Positions 1 to 10,921 of a stretch of DNA of 64,000 nucleotides are shown here, one piece after another. A program made the position numbers and the translations under genes. This DNA comes from 3107 sp965216225. GTDB lineage: Bacteria; Pseudomonadota; Alphaproteobacteria; Rhodobacterales; Rhodobacteraceae. Where the stretch lies: contig CBDCFF010000023.1 of assembly GCA_965216225.1 (NCBI GenBank), positions 42,725 through 106,724 on the forward strand. The letters are read 5' to 3'. Within the stretch, counting starts at the first letter, position 1. Each line of letters starts with the position of its first letter. A model generated the notes under the pieces. The model was given only the letters and a program-made list of their open reading frames with translations, made no database searches and was not told the origin of the DNA.

Positions 1-524
1 GCGAGATCGTGATGAAGGATGTCGAGGTGGGCGAAGAGGCCCTGCTGCCGGATGCCGAGGGGCTGAAAGCGCCTTTCGGCTGTCTGAACCGCGCCCGCTA
101 CGGGATAAGCTGGGGGGCTTTGGGCGCTGCCGAGTTCTGCTGGCACGCAGCACGGCAATACGGGCTGGACCGCAGGCAGTTCGGCAAACCGCTGGCCGGG
201 ACGCAACTGTTCCAGAAGAAACTGGCGGACATGCAGACGGAAATCGCTCTGGGTTTGCAGGGGGCGTTGCGGCTCGGGCGGCTGATGGACGAAGGCACTG
301 CCGCGCCCGAGACGATCAGCCTGATGAAACGCAACAACTGTGGCAAGGCGCTGGACGTGGCCCGGAATGCCCGCGACATGCTTGGCGGCAACGGCATATC
401 GGGAGAGTTCCATGTGATCCGGCATATGGCCAATCTGGAGACGGTGAACACCTATGAAGGCACCCACGATGTCCATGCGCTGATCCTGGGCCGCGCACAG
501 ACCGGATTGCAGGCGTTTTTCTGA
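1..524 (+). CDS. gcdH: Glutaryl-CoA dehydrogenase, C-terminal part (5' end outside window)
   Basis: The reading frame is open from the first bases, so the gene starts before the window and only about 173 C-terminal residues are present. It is the helical C-terminal domain of an acyl-CoA dehydrogenase: a RRQFGKPL stretch, an FAD/subunit-contact segment (MLGGNGI) and the ending TYEGTHDVHALILGRA. The Glu in YEGTHD is the usual catalytic base of glutaryl-CoA dehydrogenases, and this exact style of ending is typical of that subfamily. The predicted role is oxidative decarboxylation of glutaryl-CoA to crotonyl-CoA in lysine/tryptophan breakdown, with electrons passed to ETF. Another acyl-CoA dehydrogenase subfamily cannot be fully excluded without the N-terminus. 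Confidence 0.85.
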   Translation, partial: EIVMKDVEVGEEALLPDAEGLKAPFGCLNRARYGISWGALGAAEFCWHAARQYGLDRRQFGKPLAGTQLFQKKLADMQTEIALGLQGALRLGRLMDEGTAAPETISLMKRNNCGKALDVARNARDMLGGNGISGEFHVIRHMANLETVNTYEGTHDVHALILGRAQTGLQAFF

Positions 525-639
525 TTGCCGCTGACCCTGCTGACCCTGCTGACGGCGCGACGGGGGGCGGATTTTCCGCAGGCGTCCGGGCCTGATCCCG
601 GCTATACCCGGCAGAAGCGAAACGGGATGGGCGAATCTC

Positions 640-1788
640 TTGGGCCGGCCGCGGATATATTTCGATCAGGGACCGGACGGGCGGGCCTGCGTCTTTGCCG
701 CAGCCAGACGCCTGATCGTGGCCGAAACGCCCGCCGGGGCGCCGGACGCGCTGGAAGCGGTTGCGCGCGCGCAGGCGGATGGGCACTGGATCGCGGGTTT
801 CGCCAGCTATGAACTGGGCTATGTGCTGATGCCCGGACTTGGCGCGCTTCTGCATCCGGAGCGGGACACGCCGCTGCTTGCCTTCGGGGTGTTCGACGCG
901 CCGGAGCATGGCCTGCCGGACGCTCCGGGCACGGGCACGGGCGCAGGCGCGGCGCGTTTGACTCACCCTGCCCCGCTGTGGGATCGCCTGACCCATATGG
1001 CGGCCTTTGACCGGCTCAGGGCTTATATCGGGGCGGGCGACGCCTATCAGGTGAACCTGACCTTTCCGATGCGGGCACGGATGGAGGGAGCGGCTGACGC
1101 GCTCTATGCGCTGCTGACCGGACGGCAACCGGTCAGACACGGGGCCTTTGTGGATTTCGGCGCGGGTCCGCTGATCCTGTCGCGCTCTCCCGAACTGTTT
1201 TTTCGCACGGATGCCGATGGCGTCATCGAAGCCCTGCCGATGAAAGGCACCATCGCGCGGGGCCTGACCCCCGGCGAGGACGAGGCCCGCAGGTCATGGT
1301 TGCATGGCGACCCCAAGAACCGGGCCGAGAACCTGATGATCGTCGATCTTCTGCGCAACGACATTGGCATGATCTCCGAAACCGGTTCGGTAAGGGTGCC
1401 GGAGCTTTTCAGGGTGCAGACCTATGCGACCGTGCATCAGATGGTCAGCCGGGTGCAGGCGCGGCTGCGGCCCGGAACCGGCCTGCCGGATATTCTGCGC
1501 GCGCTCTTTCCCTGCGGCTCTGTCACCGGGGCGCCGAAACACCGGGCGATGGAAATCATCCGGGAGCTGGAGCCCGACCCGCGCGGCGTCTATTGCGGGG
1601 CGATCGGCTGGATGGCGCCGGACGGACGCTCTTCGTTCAACGTCGCGATCCGCACGCTCAGCCTGTTTGACAGTGGCCATGTCAGGCTGAACGTCGGCGG
1701 CGGCATCGTGTGGGATTCCACCGCACCGTCGGAATATGAAGAGGCTCTGCTGAAGGCGCGCCATGCGCGGTTGCCGCAGGATGCGTGA
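640..1788 (+). CDS. pabB: Aminodeoxychorismate synthase component I (PabB-like)
   Basis: This 382-residue protein belongs to the chorismate-binding family. In order it shows DAYQVNLTFPM, SRSPELFF, PMKGTIARG, DLLRNDIG and FPCGSVTGAPKHRAMEIIRELE, the core of the chorismate/aminating site. At about 380 residues it is the short PabB type without the long N-terminal domain of TrpE. It should aminate chorismate to 4-amino-4-deoxychorismate for folate, using ammonia from a PabA partner not seen here. No ATG lies in frame near the N-terminus, so TTG at 640 is the best start. It overlaps the next gene by 8 bases, so the two are probably translationally coupled. Confidence 0.88.
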   Translation: MGRPRIYFDQGPDGRACVFAAARRLIVAETPAGAPDALEAVARAQADGHWIAGFASYELGYVLMPGLGALLHPERDTPLLAFGVFDAPEHGLPDAPGTGTGAGAARLTHPAPLWDRLTHMAAFDRLRAYIGAGDAYQVNLTFPMRARMEGAADALYALLTGRQPVRHGAFVDFGAGPLILSRSPELFFRTDADGVIEALPMKGTIARGLTPGEDEARRSWLHGDPKNRAENLMIVDLLRNDIGMISETGSVRVPELFRVQTYATVHQMVSRVQARLRPGTGLPDILRALFPCGSVTGAPKHRAMEIIRELEPDPRGVYCGAIGWMAPDGRSSFNVAIRTLSLFDSGHVRLNVGGGIVWDSTAPSEYEEALLKARHARLPQDA

Positions 1789-2461
1789 TACCTTTCGCAT
1801 CATTGAAACCTTCGGCCGGCATCCGGGCGAAGGCGCGCGGCGGATCGAACGCCATCTGGCGCGGATGGAACGCACGGCGCGGGCATTGGGGATCCCATGG
1901 GATACGATGGCTGCCCTTGCGGCGATGGATGCGACAGAGGCCCTTGCGGATCAGCCCGCCGCCGCCGCCGCCGTGGGGAACGCCGATCATGCGTCAATCC
2001 TGCGCTGCCGCCTGACGCTGGATCGCAAGGGGCAATTCGATCTGACCACCGCGCCGCTGGACCCGACACCGCAGGAATGGCGCGTCGGCGTCGCGCCGGA
2101 TCGGGTGCGCTCCGACAATCAATGGCTGCGCGTGAAAACCACGAACAGGCCGCTTCATGACCGGACGCGCAGGGAAATCCCGGCGGGAATTGATGAACTG
2201 TTGTTTCTGAATGAACGTGGCCATCTGTGCGAAGGCACGATCACCAGCCTGTTCGCGGATCTGGGCGAAGGGCTTGTGACCCCGCCCCTGACCGACGGCC
2301 TGCTGCCCGGCATCCTGCGCGAGACGATGCTGGAAAACCGCGAGGCGAAAGAGGCGCATCTGACGCCTGACGATCTTGCGGGCGCAAGCAGCGTCCATGT
2401 CGGCAACTCGCTGCACGGGCTGATCCGCGCCCGGCTTCATGCGGGCGGCAGCCGTTTCTGA
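1781..2461 (+). CDS. pabC: Class IV aminotransferase, likely 4-amino-4-deoxychorismate lyase
   Basis: This is a 226-residue fold-type IV PLP enzyme. Visible features are the N-terminal FRIIETFGRHPGEG segment, the K of WLRVKTTNR (probable Schiff-base lysine) and LFLNERGHLCEGTITSLFA, followed by PPLTDGLLPGILRETML, which is typical of PabC/branched-chain aminotransferase relatives. ATG at 1781 was chosen over an in-frame ATG at 1763 because it gives an N-terminus of normal length and an ATGCGTGA overlap with pabB. Directly behind pabB, it most likely releases pyruvate from aminodeoxychorismate to give 4-aminobenzoate. Confidence 0.82.
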   Translation: MRDTFRIIETFGRHPGEGARRIERHLARMERTARALGIPWDTMAALAAMDATEALADQPAAAAAVGNADHASILRCRLTLDRKGQFDLTTAPLDPTPQEWRVGVAPDRVRSDNQWLRVKTTNRPLHDRTRREIPAGIDELLFLNERGHLCEGTITSLFADLGEGLVTPPLTDGLLPGILRETMLENREAKEAHLTPDDLAGASSVHVGNSLHGLIRARLHAGGSRF

Positions 2462-2531
2462 TTCCCGCATTCCCGTGCGAATGAAAATCCCGCAATCACC
2501 CATCGGCGCCGAACCCGCGCCCCGGACCATC

Positions 2532-2567
2532 CGCCGCCTGTTACGCCGCCTGTTACGCCGCCTGTTC
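2532..2567. repeat. Three tandem copies of a 12-bp unit at the 3' end of cfa
   Basis: The unit CGCCGCCTGTTA occurs twice (2532-2543, 2544-2555) and a third copy, differing only in the last base (C), follows at 2556-2567. On the minus strand the third copy codes for the last residues of Cfa (EQAA). The single change to A turns the Glu codon GAA into a TAA stop in each of the other two copies, so the protein terminus is set by which repeat carries the change. Confidence 0.9.
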
Positions 2568-3782
2568 CGCCGCGTCGCGCATCGGCTGATCCGCCTGCGC
2601 ATAAAGGTAGTCGCGCGTCAGCGGTGCCGCCTGCTGCCGGCGGGCAAGCTGAAACTGGAACACCGCCTGCCGGTGCAGGCGAAAGGTCAGTTCCGCCGAG
2701 ACCAGATAGAAACGCCACATGCGACAGAACCGCTCATCATAAATCTCGCGCGCCTTGTCGATATTCGCCACGAAGCGTTCATGCCAGATCCTGAGCGTCC
2801 GGGCGTAATGCAGACGCCAGACCTCGACATCGGTGGTCCAGAGCCGCTCTTTCTCTATCGCCTTCATCGCCTCGGACATCGACGGGACATAACCGCCCGG
2901 AAAGATGTATCTGGCAATCCAGGGGCTGGTGCGCCCCGGCACGTCGCAGCGGCCGATCGTGTGGATCAGCGCAACGCCGTCTTCGGTCAGCATGTTCCTT
3001 ACATGGCGGAAATATTCGCGGTAATGCGGCACGCCCACATGTTCGAACATGCCGACGGACACGATCCGGTCGAATGTTTCCCCGACCTTGCGGTAATCCT
3101 GAAGCCGGATGTCGATCCGCTCCTGCAAGCCTGCCGCCCTGACCCGTTCCGTCGCCGCCTCGTACTGTGATTCGGACAGTGTGACGCCGGTGACCCGCAC
3201 GCCGAAGTCGCGCACCAGTGTCATGGCCATGCCGCCCCATCCGCAGCCGATGTCGAGAACCCGCATATCGGATTTCAGACACAGCTTGCGCGCGATGTGC
3301 TGCTTCTTGGCGATCTGCGCTTCTTCCAGACTCATCCCCGGATCGCGGAAATAGGCGCAGGAATACTGTTTGTCCGAATCGAGGAACAGGTCGTAAAGCC
3401 GCCCCGACAGATCATAATGATGGGCCACGTTGCGCCTGGCCCGACTCATCGGGTTGATCTGGTCAAGCCGCCCCATGATGCCGCCGAAACAGCGCTCCAG
3501 CCCATGCCCCGCGCCGATGGAGAAATTGCGGATGCCGAGGCCGATCAGCCCGTACAGATCATTGTTTTCGATGATCAGGGTGCCGTCCATATACGCCTCG
3601 CCCACCGCAAGCTCCGGGTTCAGCACGAACTTGCGCGGCAGCGCCGGATCGGTCAGCGTGACCGCCACAGGCTTGCCGGCATCGTTTCCGAAGGTCTTCG
3701 TCCGGCCATCGGGCATGGTGATTTTCAGCGCACCGTCCCGCATGATGCTGCGGATCATGCGCAGAAAGATGGTGTACCACAT
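2553..3782 (-). CDS. cfa: Cyclopropane-fatty-acyl-phospholipid synthase family methyltransferase
   Basis: A 409-residue SAM-dependent methyltransferase. The N-terminal part matches the lipid-binding region of Cfa (MPDGRTKTFG, PELAVGEAYMDGTL). The centre has HHYDLSGRLYDLFLDSDKQYSCAYF and EAQIAKKQHIARKL, and the SAM site is VLDIGCGWGGMA followed by TLSESQ. Length and motif order fit the family, which adds a methylene bridge to unsaturated acyl chains of membrane phospholipids. It stands alone, divergent from aspS, with about 240 bases between the starts. The 3' end lies in a 12-bp tandem repeat that supplies the stop codon. Confidence 0.9.
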   Translation of the reverse strand: MWYTIFLRMIRSIMRDGALKITMPDGRTKTFGNDAGKPVAVTLTDPALPRKFVLNPELAVGEAYMDGTLIIENNDLYGLIGLGIRNFSIGAGHGLERCFGGIMGRLDQINPMSRARRNVAHHYDLSGRLYDLFLDSDKQYSCAYFRDPGMSLEEAQIAKKQHIARKLCLKSDMRVLDIGCGWGGMAMTLVRDFGVRVTGVTLSESQYEAATERVRAAGLQERIDIRLQDYRKVGETFDRIVSVGMFEHVGVPHYREYFRHVRNMLTEDGVALIHTIGRCDVPGRTSPWIARYIFPGGYVPSMSEAMKAIEKERLWTTDVEVWRLHYARTLRIWHERFVANIDKAREIYDERFCRMWRFYLVSAELTFRLHRQAVFQFQLARRQQAAPLTRDYLYAQADQPMRDAAEQAA

Positions 3783-4020
3783 CGAACCTCCCCCATTGTC
3801 AGATGCGCGCGGCCCAGGGCCGGGTGTCCTCTTTCACGGGTGGATTTTGGCAAATTTTTACCCGACTTGTCCAGTTCATCGTGTCATTGCCCCGGCGAAG
3901 GCGGGAAAACCCGCCTGTCGCGGCTGAAATCGGCGGGGTTTCGCACGTTCTGTTCTTGACTTCCCCGCCCGCGCAAGGTGTATCGGCGCGGATGTCCGGC
4001 TTTCCCGGAGAGGAACCGCA

Positions 4021-5796
4021 ATGCACGCCTTTCGCAGCCATACCTGCGCCGACCTGAACACGTCCCACATAGGCGAAACCGTCCGCCTTTCGGGCTGGGT
4101 CCACCGGGTGCGCGACCACGGCGGCATCCTGTTCATCGACCTGCGCGACCACTATGGCCTGACGCAGGTTCTGGCCGATTCGGACAGCCCCGCCTTTGCC
4201 GGGGTGGAAAAGGTGCGCTCGGAATGGTGCATCCGCATTGAAGGAGAGGTGAAGGCGCGCGATCAGGAACTGGTGAACCCGAAGCTGCCAACCGGCGAGA
4301 TCGAGGTTTTCGTTCGCGGGCTGGAGGTTCTGGGCGCTGCCGAGGAACTGCCGCTGACGGTCTTCGGCGATCAGGAATACCCCGAGGAAACGCGCCTGCG
4401 CTATCGCTATCTCGACCTGCGCCGGGAGAAGCTGCAACGCAACATGACGCTGCGTTCGGATGTCGTGGCCTCGATGCGCCGCCGGATGTGGGACAGCGGT
4501 TTTCGCGAATATCAGACGCCGATCATCACCGCCTCTTCCCCGGAGGGCGCGCGCGACTTTCTGGTGCCGTCGCGGCTTCATCCGGGCAGGTTCTACGCCC
4601 TTCCGCAGGCTCCTCAGCAGTTCAAGCAACTGATCATGGTTTCCGGCTTTGACAGGTATTTCCAGATCGCCCCCTGTTTCAGGGATGAAGACCCGCGCGC
4701 CGACCGTTCGCCCACCGATTTCTACCAGCTTGACATGGAAATGAGCTTTGTCGGGCAGCAGGATGTGTTCGACACGATCAAGCCGGTCATTCAGGGCGTG
4801 TTCGAGGAGTTCGGCGGCGATGCGAAGGTCGATACGGACTGGCCGCAGATCACCTGCAAGGATGCGGCGCTGAAATACGGCACCGACAAGCCGGACCTGC
4901 GCAACCCGATCGAGATGCAGGATGCAAGCGGGCATTTCCGCGGCTCCGGCTTTGCGGTCTTCGCGAAACTGCTGGAACAGGAAGGCGCCGAAATCCGCGC
5001 CATCCCCGCGCCCGGCGGCGGCGGCCGCAGGTTCTGCGACCGGATGAACGCCTTTGCCCAGAAAGAGGGGCTGCCGGGGATGGGTTACATCTTCTGGCGC
5101 GATCAGGGTGAAGGCACGGAGGCCGCAGGGCCGCTTGCCAGAAACATCGGACCGGAGCGCACCGAGGCAATCCGCCGGCAACTGGGTCTGGATGTCGGCG
5201 ACGCCGCCTTCTTTCTGGGTGGAAAACCGTCTGCCTTCGAAGCCGTTGCGGGCAAGGCCCGGAACGTGATCGGCGAGGAACTGGGCCTGACCGACAAGGA
5301 CCGGTTCGCCTTTGCCTGGATCGTCGATTTCCCGATGTACGAGGCGGATGAGCAAACCGGCGCGGTCGATTTCAGCCACAACCCGTTTTCGATGCCGCAA
5401 GGGGGGCCGGCGGCACTGGATGGCGACCCGCTGAAGGTGCTGGGCCATCAATATGACCTTGCCTGCAACGGCTATGAAATCCTGTCGGGGGCGATCCGCA
5501 ACCATAAACCCGAGATCATGTTCAGGGCCTTCGAACTCGCAGGCTACGACGAGGACGAGGTGCGCAGGCGTTTCGGCGGCATGGTCAACGCTTTCCGCTA
5601 CGGCGCGCCGCCCCATGGCGGTTGCGCGGCGGGCATCGACCGGATCGTGATGCTGCTGGCCAATGAGATCAATATCCGCGAGGTCATCATGTTCCCGATG
5701 AACCAGCGCGCCGAAGACCTGATGATGCAGGCGCCGGGCGACCCCGCCAACGCGCAGTTGCGCGAACTGGGCCTGCGGGTGATCGAGCAGGAGTGA
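4021..5796 (+). CDS. aspS: Aspartyl-tRNA synthetase
   Basis: A 591-residue class IIb synthetase of the long bacterial type. The N-terminal OB-fold (about 1-110, RLSGWVHRVRDHGGILFIDLRDHYG) binds the anticodon. The catalytic domain has motif 2 (FRDEDPRADRSPTDFYQLD), the bacterial GAD insertion (about 290-400) and motif 3 (GGCAAGIDRIVMLL). It charges tRNA-Asp; many alphaproteobacterial forms also charge tRNA-Asn, which the sequence alone does not settle. ATG at 4021 follows an AGAGGAA ribosome-binding site. It is apparently monocistronic. Confidence 0.97.
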   Translation: MHAFRSHTCADLNTSHIGETVRLSGWVHRVRDHGGILFIDLRDHYGLTQVLADSDSPAFAGVEKVRSEWCIRIEGEVKARDQELVNPKLPTGEIEVFVRGLEVLGAAEELPLTVFGDQEYPEETRLRYRYLDLRREKLQRNMTLRSDVVASMRRRMWDSGFREYQTPIITASSPEGARDFLVPSRLHPGRFYALPQAPQQFKQLIMVSGFDRYFQIAPCFRDEDPRADRSPTDFYQLDMEMSFVGQQDVFDTIKPVIQGVFEEFGGDAKVDTDWPQITCKDAALKYGTDKPDLRNPIEMQDASGHFRGSGFAVFAKLLEQEGAEIRAIPAPGGGGRRFCDRMNAFAQKEGLPGMGYIFWRDQGEGTEAAGPLARNIGPERTEAIRRQLGLDVGDAAFFLGGKPSAFEAVAGKARNVIGEELGLTDKDRFAFAWIVDFPMYEADEQTGAVDFSHNPFSMPQGGPAALDGDPLKVLGHQYDLACNGYEILSGAIRNHKPEIMFRAFELAGYDEDEVRRRFGGMVNAFRYGAPPHGGCAAGIDRIVMLLANEINIREVIMFPMNQRAEDLMMQAPGDPANAQLRELGLRVIEQE

Positions 5797-5954
5797 TGAA
5801 CCCCGGGGCGCGCGGCGCCGATCAGTGCCAGGGGCGCGGCGGGGATGCCGCTTCGGATCCGATCGCCCCCTGCTGTTCTTCCGAGTGTCCGCTGTCCGAT
5901 GCCGAACGGCTTGATGCTCACTTTGCCCCCGCATAATTCATACGACGATAAATC

Positions 5955-6503
5955 ATGTACGGAATCGCCATGCCTACCGGTCATGTAATGATGGCAATCA
6001 CGCTGGACGGTTTCGTCGCGCGAAAGGACCATTCGCTCGATTGGCTGATGAAGCAGGATACCGATGGAGAAGATCACGGGTTCGAGGAATTTCTCGCCCG
6101 AATCGACGTCATCGTCATGGGGAGCGGATCATTCAGGACCGTGCTTGGCTTCGATCGGTGGCCCTATGCAAAGCCGGTGATCGTCATGAGCCGCACAATG
6201 TCGCACGAAGACGTGCCGGCCGGGCTTCGGGGCCGCGTGGAAATCACCGATCTGGGACCGGTGGCGTTGATGAATGACCTGAAGGCACGCGGCATCAGGC
6301 GTGTTTATATCGATGGCGGCGCGGTGGTGCGATCCTTCATGCAAAAGGGCCTCATCTCCGATCTGAAGCTCGCAATCGTTCCCATTCTCATCGGAGATGG
6401 CATTCGTCTGTTCGGAGACGTCGATCAGGACATTGACCTGAAACTTGCGGGGACGAAAGCGTTTCCGTCCGGACTGGTCGAAATGCTTTATTCCATTGGC
6501 TGA
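5955..6503 (+). CDS. Dihydrofolate reductase / RibD C-terminal domain family protein
   Basis: This 182-residue protein has the layout of the RibD_C/DHFR-like superfamily: MAITLDGFVARKDHSLDWL at the N-terminus, IVMGSGSFRTVLGF and PVIVMSRTM in the middle, then RGIRRVYIDGGAVVRSFMQKGLISDLKLAIVPILIGDGIRLFG. These single-domain relatives (YyaP/YwjB type) bind NADPH, but their substrate is generally unknown. A second ATG at 5970 is an equally possible start. It sits alone between aspS and the holC-pepA pair, so context gives no further clue. Confidence 0.8.
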   Translation: MYGIAMPTGHVMMAITLDGFVARKDHSLDWLMKQDTDGEDHGFEEFLARIDVIVMGSGSFRTVLGFDRWPYAKPVIVMSRTMSHEDVPAGLRGRVEITDLGPVALMNDLKARGIRRVYIDGGAVVRSFMQKGLISDLKLAIVPILIGDGIRLFGDVDQDIDLKLAGTKAFPSGLVEMLYSIG

Positions 6504-6589
6504 AACATGGCTGAAAACGGTCGGTGATTCTGCGCGAAGCCTCGGCGGGCTTCTGAAACGGGGTGATGCGCGGGATTGAAAGCGCCCAT

Positions 6590-7104
6590 TCAGCCAGTGT
6601 CGGTCCCGTCCGCACCGCAGACCCGAATTGCCCGCGCCTGACCGCCCTGGTTCTCCGACTTCTTCACCCAGCGCCCGGCTTCCTGCGCCCAGTATTGCAG
6701 GCTGCAATCGGCGTCCGCCAGCGCCTTCCACTGGCTGCGCGCATGGCTGACCGCATTCGGGTCGTTGCCATCGAAGAGGATGCAGACGCGCTCCATCGCG
6801 CTGACCTCGGCGGCGGACACGTCCGCCCCGTCCACGCTCATCAGACAGGCCGCGCCGTTTGGCGCCCCGGCCTCTGTCGTCAACAGAACCGGCTGATCGG
6901 CATCGAACCCGGTCCCGGCCCGCCCATGGGGAAAGAACCCTTCGTCCGGTCCCAGCCACAGCCTTTCATCCAGCCAGTCCAGCCGTTTCGCATCCGGCCC
7001 GCGCACCGCCACCCGCCAGCCCGCCTGCCGCGCCTTGCCCAGAAGCATGGGCAGGGTCGCCTCCAGCGGGCTGTCGGTCAGGTGATAGAAATAGGCCGCG
7101 CCCA

Positions 7105-7105
<1 letters not shown>
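6590..7105 (-). CDS. holC: DNA polymerase III chi subunit
   Basis: This 171-residue protein matches alphaproteobacterial HolC: N-terminal FYHLTDSPLEATLPMLLGKARQAGWRVAVRG, then WLGPDEGFFPHG and QPVLLTT in the order of that small family. In E. coli HolC links the clamp loader to single-strand-binding protein. Its start codon shares one base with the stop of pepA (TGATG), so the two genes are translationally coupled, a common arrangement (pepA-holC) in proteobacteria. Confidence 0.85.
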
Positions 7106-8571
<1,466 letters not shown>

Positions 8572-8678
8572 GTCTGTCTCCTCATTAGGGTTCCGCCATA
8601 GGTAAACAACCTGCGCGAACTTGACCAGATAGCAGTTTTCCCCGCCCGACATTTGGTCTAGTTTGCCCATCAGGATCA

Positions 8679-9827
8679 ATGACCCGGGGGGTGGCGACTG
8701 TGGCAAAATTCGACAGATACATGCTGTCGCAGCTTATGGTCCTGTTCGGATTCTTTTCGCTTGTCCTGATCATGGTCTATTGGGTGAACCGGGCGATTTC
8801 GCTTTTCGATCAGCTTATCGCCAACGGGCAATCCGCAGTGGTCTTTCTGGAATTCACCGCGCTGACCCTGCCCAACGTGATCCGCGTCGTCCTGCCGATC
8901 TCTGCCTTCATCGCCTCGGTCTACGTCACCAACCGCCTGTCCACGGAAAGCGAGCTGGTGATCATGCAATCCTCGGGCTACAGCAGCTTCCGGCTGGCCC
9001 GCCCGGTGCTGCTTTTCGGCATTCTGGTCAGCGTCATGCTGATGATCCTGACCAATTTTCTGGTCCCCGCCACCAATCGCACACTCGCCGAACGGCAGGA
9101 GGAAATCGCGCAGAACATCGCCACGCGCTTTCTGAAAGAAGGCCGGTTCCTGCATCCGACCCCCGGCGTGACGTTCTATATCCGGGAAATCACCGCAGCA
9201 GGAGAGTTGCAGGACATCTACCTGTCGGACCAGAGAGACCCCGATCAGCACACGACCTACACTGCCCGGCGCGCACTGCTGGTGCGCGACACGTCCGGGC
9301 CGAAGCTGCTGATGTTCGATGGCCTGGCGCAGGTGCTGGAGGCGGACGATTCCCGGCTGTCCACGACAGCCTTCCGGGAACTCACCTTCGATCTGAGCGA
9401 CCTGATCGAGCCATCGGACAGCCGGGCGCCCCGGCCCCGCGAAATGTCAACATACGGACTTTTGCGCAATACCGATGCCCTGATCCGGTCGGGATGGAAC
9501 CGTGTCGTGCTTCAGGTAGAGACCCATGACAGGCTTGCCCAGCCGCTGCTGGCCATCGTGACGGCCCTGGTGGGTTTCGCCTGCCTGCTCCTGGGCGGTT
9601 TCAGCCGCTTCGGGGTCTGGCGGCAAATCATTGTCGCAATCATGCTGCTGGTGCTGCTGAAGGCGGCCGACAGCAAGATGGCCGACATCGCCCGCAGCGG
9701 CGAAGGGCTGTGGCCGCTGCTTTATCTGCCTGCGTTGTCGGGAACCGGACTCGCCTGCATCATTCTGTGGGGCGCCGACAAACCCGGCCTGCTGGCGCGG
9801 CGGCGGCGGGGGGGGGCTGCGGCATGA
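8679..9827 (+). CDS. lptF: LPS export ABC transporter permease LptF
   Basis: A 382-residue YjgP/YjgQ-family permease. Hydrophobic segments lie at about 15-40, 60-80 and 100-125, a periplasmic beta-jellyroll follows (about 130-270), and three more membrane segments close the protein (from about 280). The opening FDRYMLSQLMVLFGFFSLVLIM is typical. With LptG and the ATPase LptB it extracts lipopolysaccharide from the inner membrane. Its stop overlaps the lptG start (ATGA). It is divergent from pepA with a 107-base spacer that should hold both promoters. Confidence 0.92.
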   Translation: MTRGVATVAKFDRYMLSQLMVLFGFFSLVLIMVYWVNRAISLFDQLIANGQSAVVFLEFTALTLPNVIRVVLPISAFIASVYVTNRLSTESELVIMQSSGYSSFRLARPVLLFGILVSVMLMILTNFLVPATNRTLAERQEEIAQNIATRFLKEGRFLHPTPGVTFYIREITAAGELQDIYLSDQRDPDQHTTYTARRALLVRDTSGPKLLMFDGLAQVLEADDSRLSTTAFRELTFDLSDLIEPSDSRAPRPREMSTYGLLRNTDALIRSGWNRVVLQVETHDRLAQPLLAIVTALVGFACLLLGGFSRFGVWRQIIVAIMLLVLLKAADSKMADIARSGEGLWPLLYLPALSGTGLACIILWGADKPGLLARRRRGGAAA

Positions 9828-10921
9828 CGCTCCATCTTTATTTCGCGCGCCGGTTCCTGTGGGCCTTTCTCGGGGTTTTCGGCGTGTTCGGCGGCATCGT
9901 CCTGCTGATCGACATCGCCGAGCAACTGCGCCGCTTTGGCGGCAAGGACATTGGGCTCAGCCGCATTGTCGGCCTGTCCGCCCTGAATGTTCCCGAAACC
10001 ATCTATCAGATCCTGCCACTGATCACGATCCTGGCCACGCTGACGCTGTTCCTGGCGCTGGCGCGCTCGGGCGAGCTTGTGGTGACTCGCGCCGCTGGCC
10101 GTTCCGCCCTGCGCGCACTGGTCGCGCCCCTGATTCTGGCGCTGCTGATCGGCGCGTTTGCAGTCGCCGCCTTCAATCCCATCGTCGCCGCGACCCAAAA
10201 GGAATATGAAGACAGGTCAAACGCCCTGGCAGGCGGCGAGGCGCGGATTCTGTCGATCTCGGACGAAGGGCTCTGGCTGCGGCAAGGCGATGAAACGGGC
10301 CAGACCGTCATTCATGCGCGCAACGCAAATCTTGACGGCACCCGGCTTGTCAGGGCCAGATTCGTGGTTCTGACGCCCGATGGTCTGCCGAAACGGCGCA
10401 TCGAGGCGGAAACCGCAACGCTTGTCGAGGGCGCCTGGGAAATGCGGAACGTGAAATCCTGGCCCCTGGCCGGCAGCGACAACCCCGAAAGGGACGCGGA
10501 ATATCACGACCGCCTGCTTCTGCCCTCCGACCTCACGCGGGAGCAGATTCGCGACAGCTTCGGCGCCCCCAGCGCCATCGCGATATGGGATCTGCCGGAT
10601 TTCATCGCGAGTCTGGATCGCGCCGGGTTCTCTGCCCGCAGTCATCGCGTCTGGTTTCAGATGGAACTCGCGCTTCCGGTCATGCTTGCCGCAATGGTTC
10701 TGATCGCCGCCGGTTTCACGATGCGCCACACCCGCCCTGGCAGAAGCGGTCTGATGGTGCTGTTCGCGCTGCTGCTGGGTTTCGGATTGTATTTCATCCG
10801 GAATTTCGCGCGAATCCTTGGCGAGAACGGTCAGATTCCAGTGACCCTGGCGGCCTGGGCGCCACCGATCGCCGCCATCCTTCTGTCACTCGGCCTCCTG
10901 CTGCATCTGGAGGACGGCTGA
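9824..10921 (+). CDS. lptG: LPS export ABC transporter permease LptG
   Basis: A 365-residue partner of LptF in the same YjgP/YjgQ family. It begins MTLHLYFARRFLWAFLGVFGVFGGIVLLID and has the same layout of three membrane segments, a periplasmic domain and three membrane segments. The start at 9824 overlaps the lptF stop by four bases, and its own stop shares a base with the lptD ATG. The unbroken overlaps lptF-lptG-lptD show co-translation of the inner-membrane extractor with the outer-membrane receiver. Confidence 0.92.
   Translation: MTLHLYFARRFLWAFLGVFGVFGGIVLLIDIAEQLRRFGGKDIGLSRIVGLSALNVPETIYQILPLITILATLTLFLALARSGELVVTRAAGRSALRALVAPLILALLIGAFAVAAFNPIVAATQKEYEDRSNALAGGEARILSISDEGLWLRQGDETGQTVIHARNANLDGTRLVRARFVVLTPDGLPKRRIEAETATLVEGAWEMRNVKSWPLAGSDNPERDAEYHDRLLLPSDLTREQIRDSFGAPSAIAIWDLPDFIASLDRAGFSARSHRVWFQMELALPVMLAAMVLIAAGFTMRHTRPGRSGLMVLFALLLGFGLYFIRNFARILGENGQIPVTLAAWAPPIAAILLSLGLLLHLEDG

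Noticed and set aside
3799..5934. A 711-codon open frame on the minus strand across aspS
   Set aside because: It is the mirror of a GC-rich coding gene; its residues show no family motif, whereas aspS on the plus strand is unmistakable.
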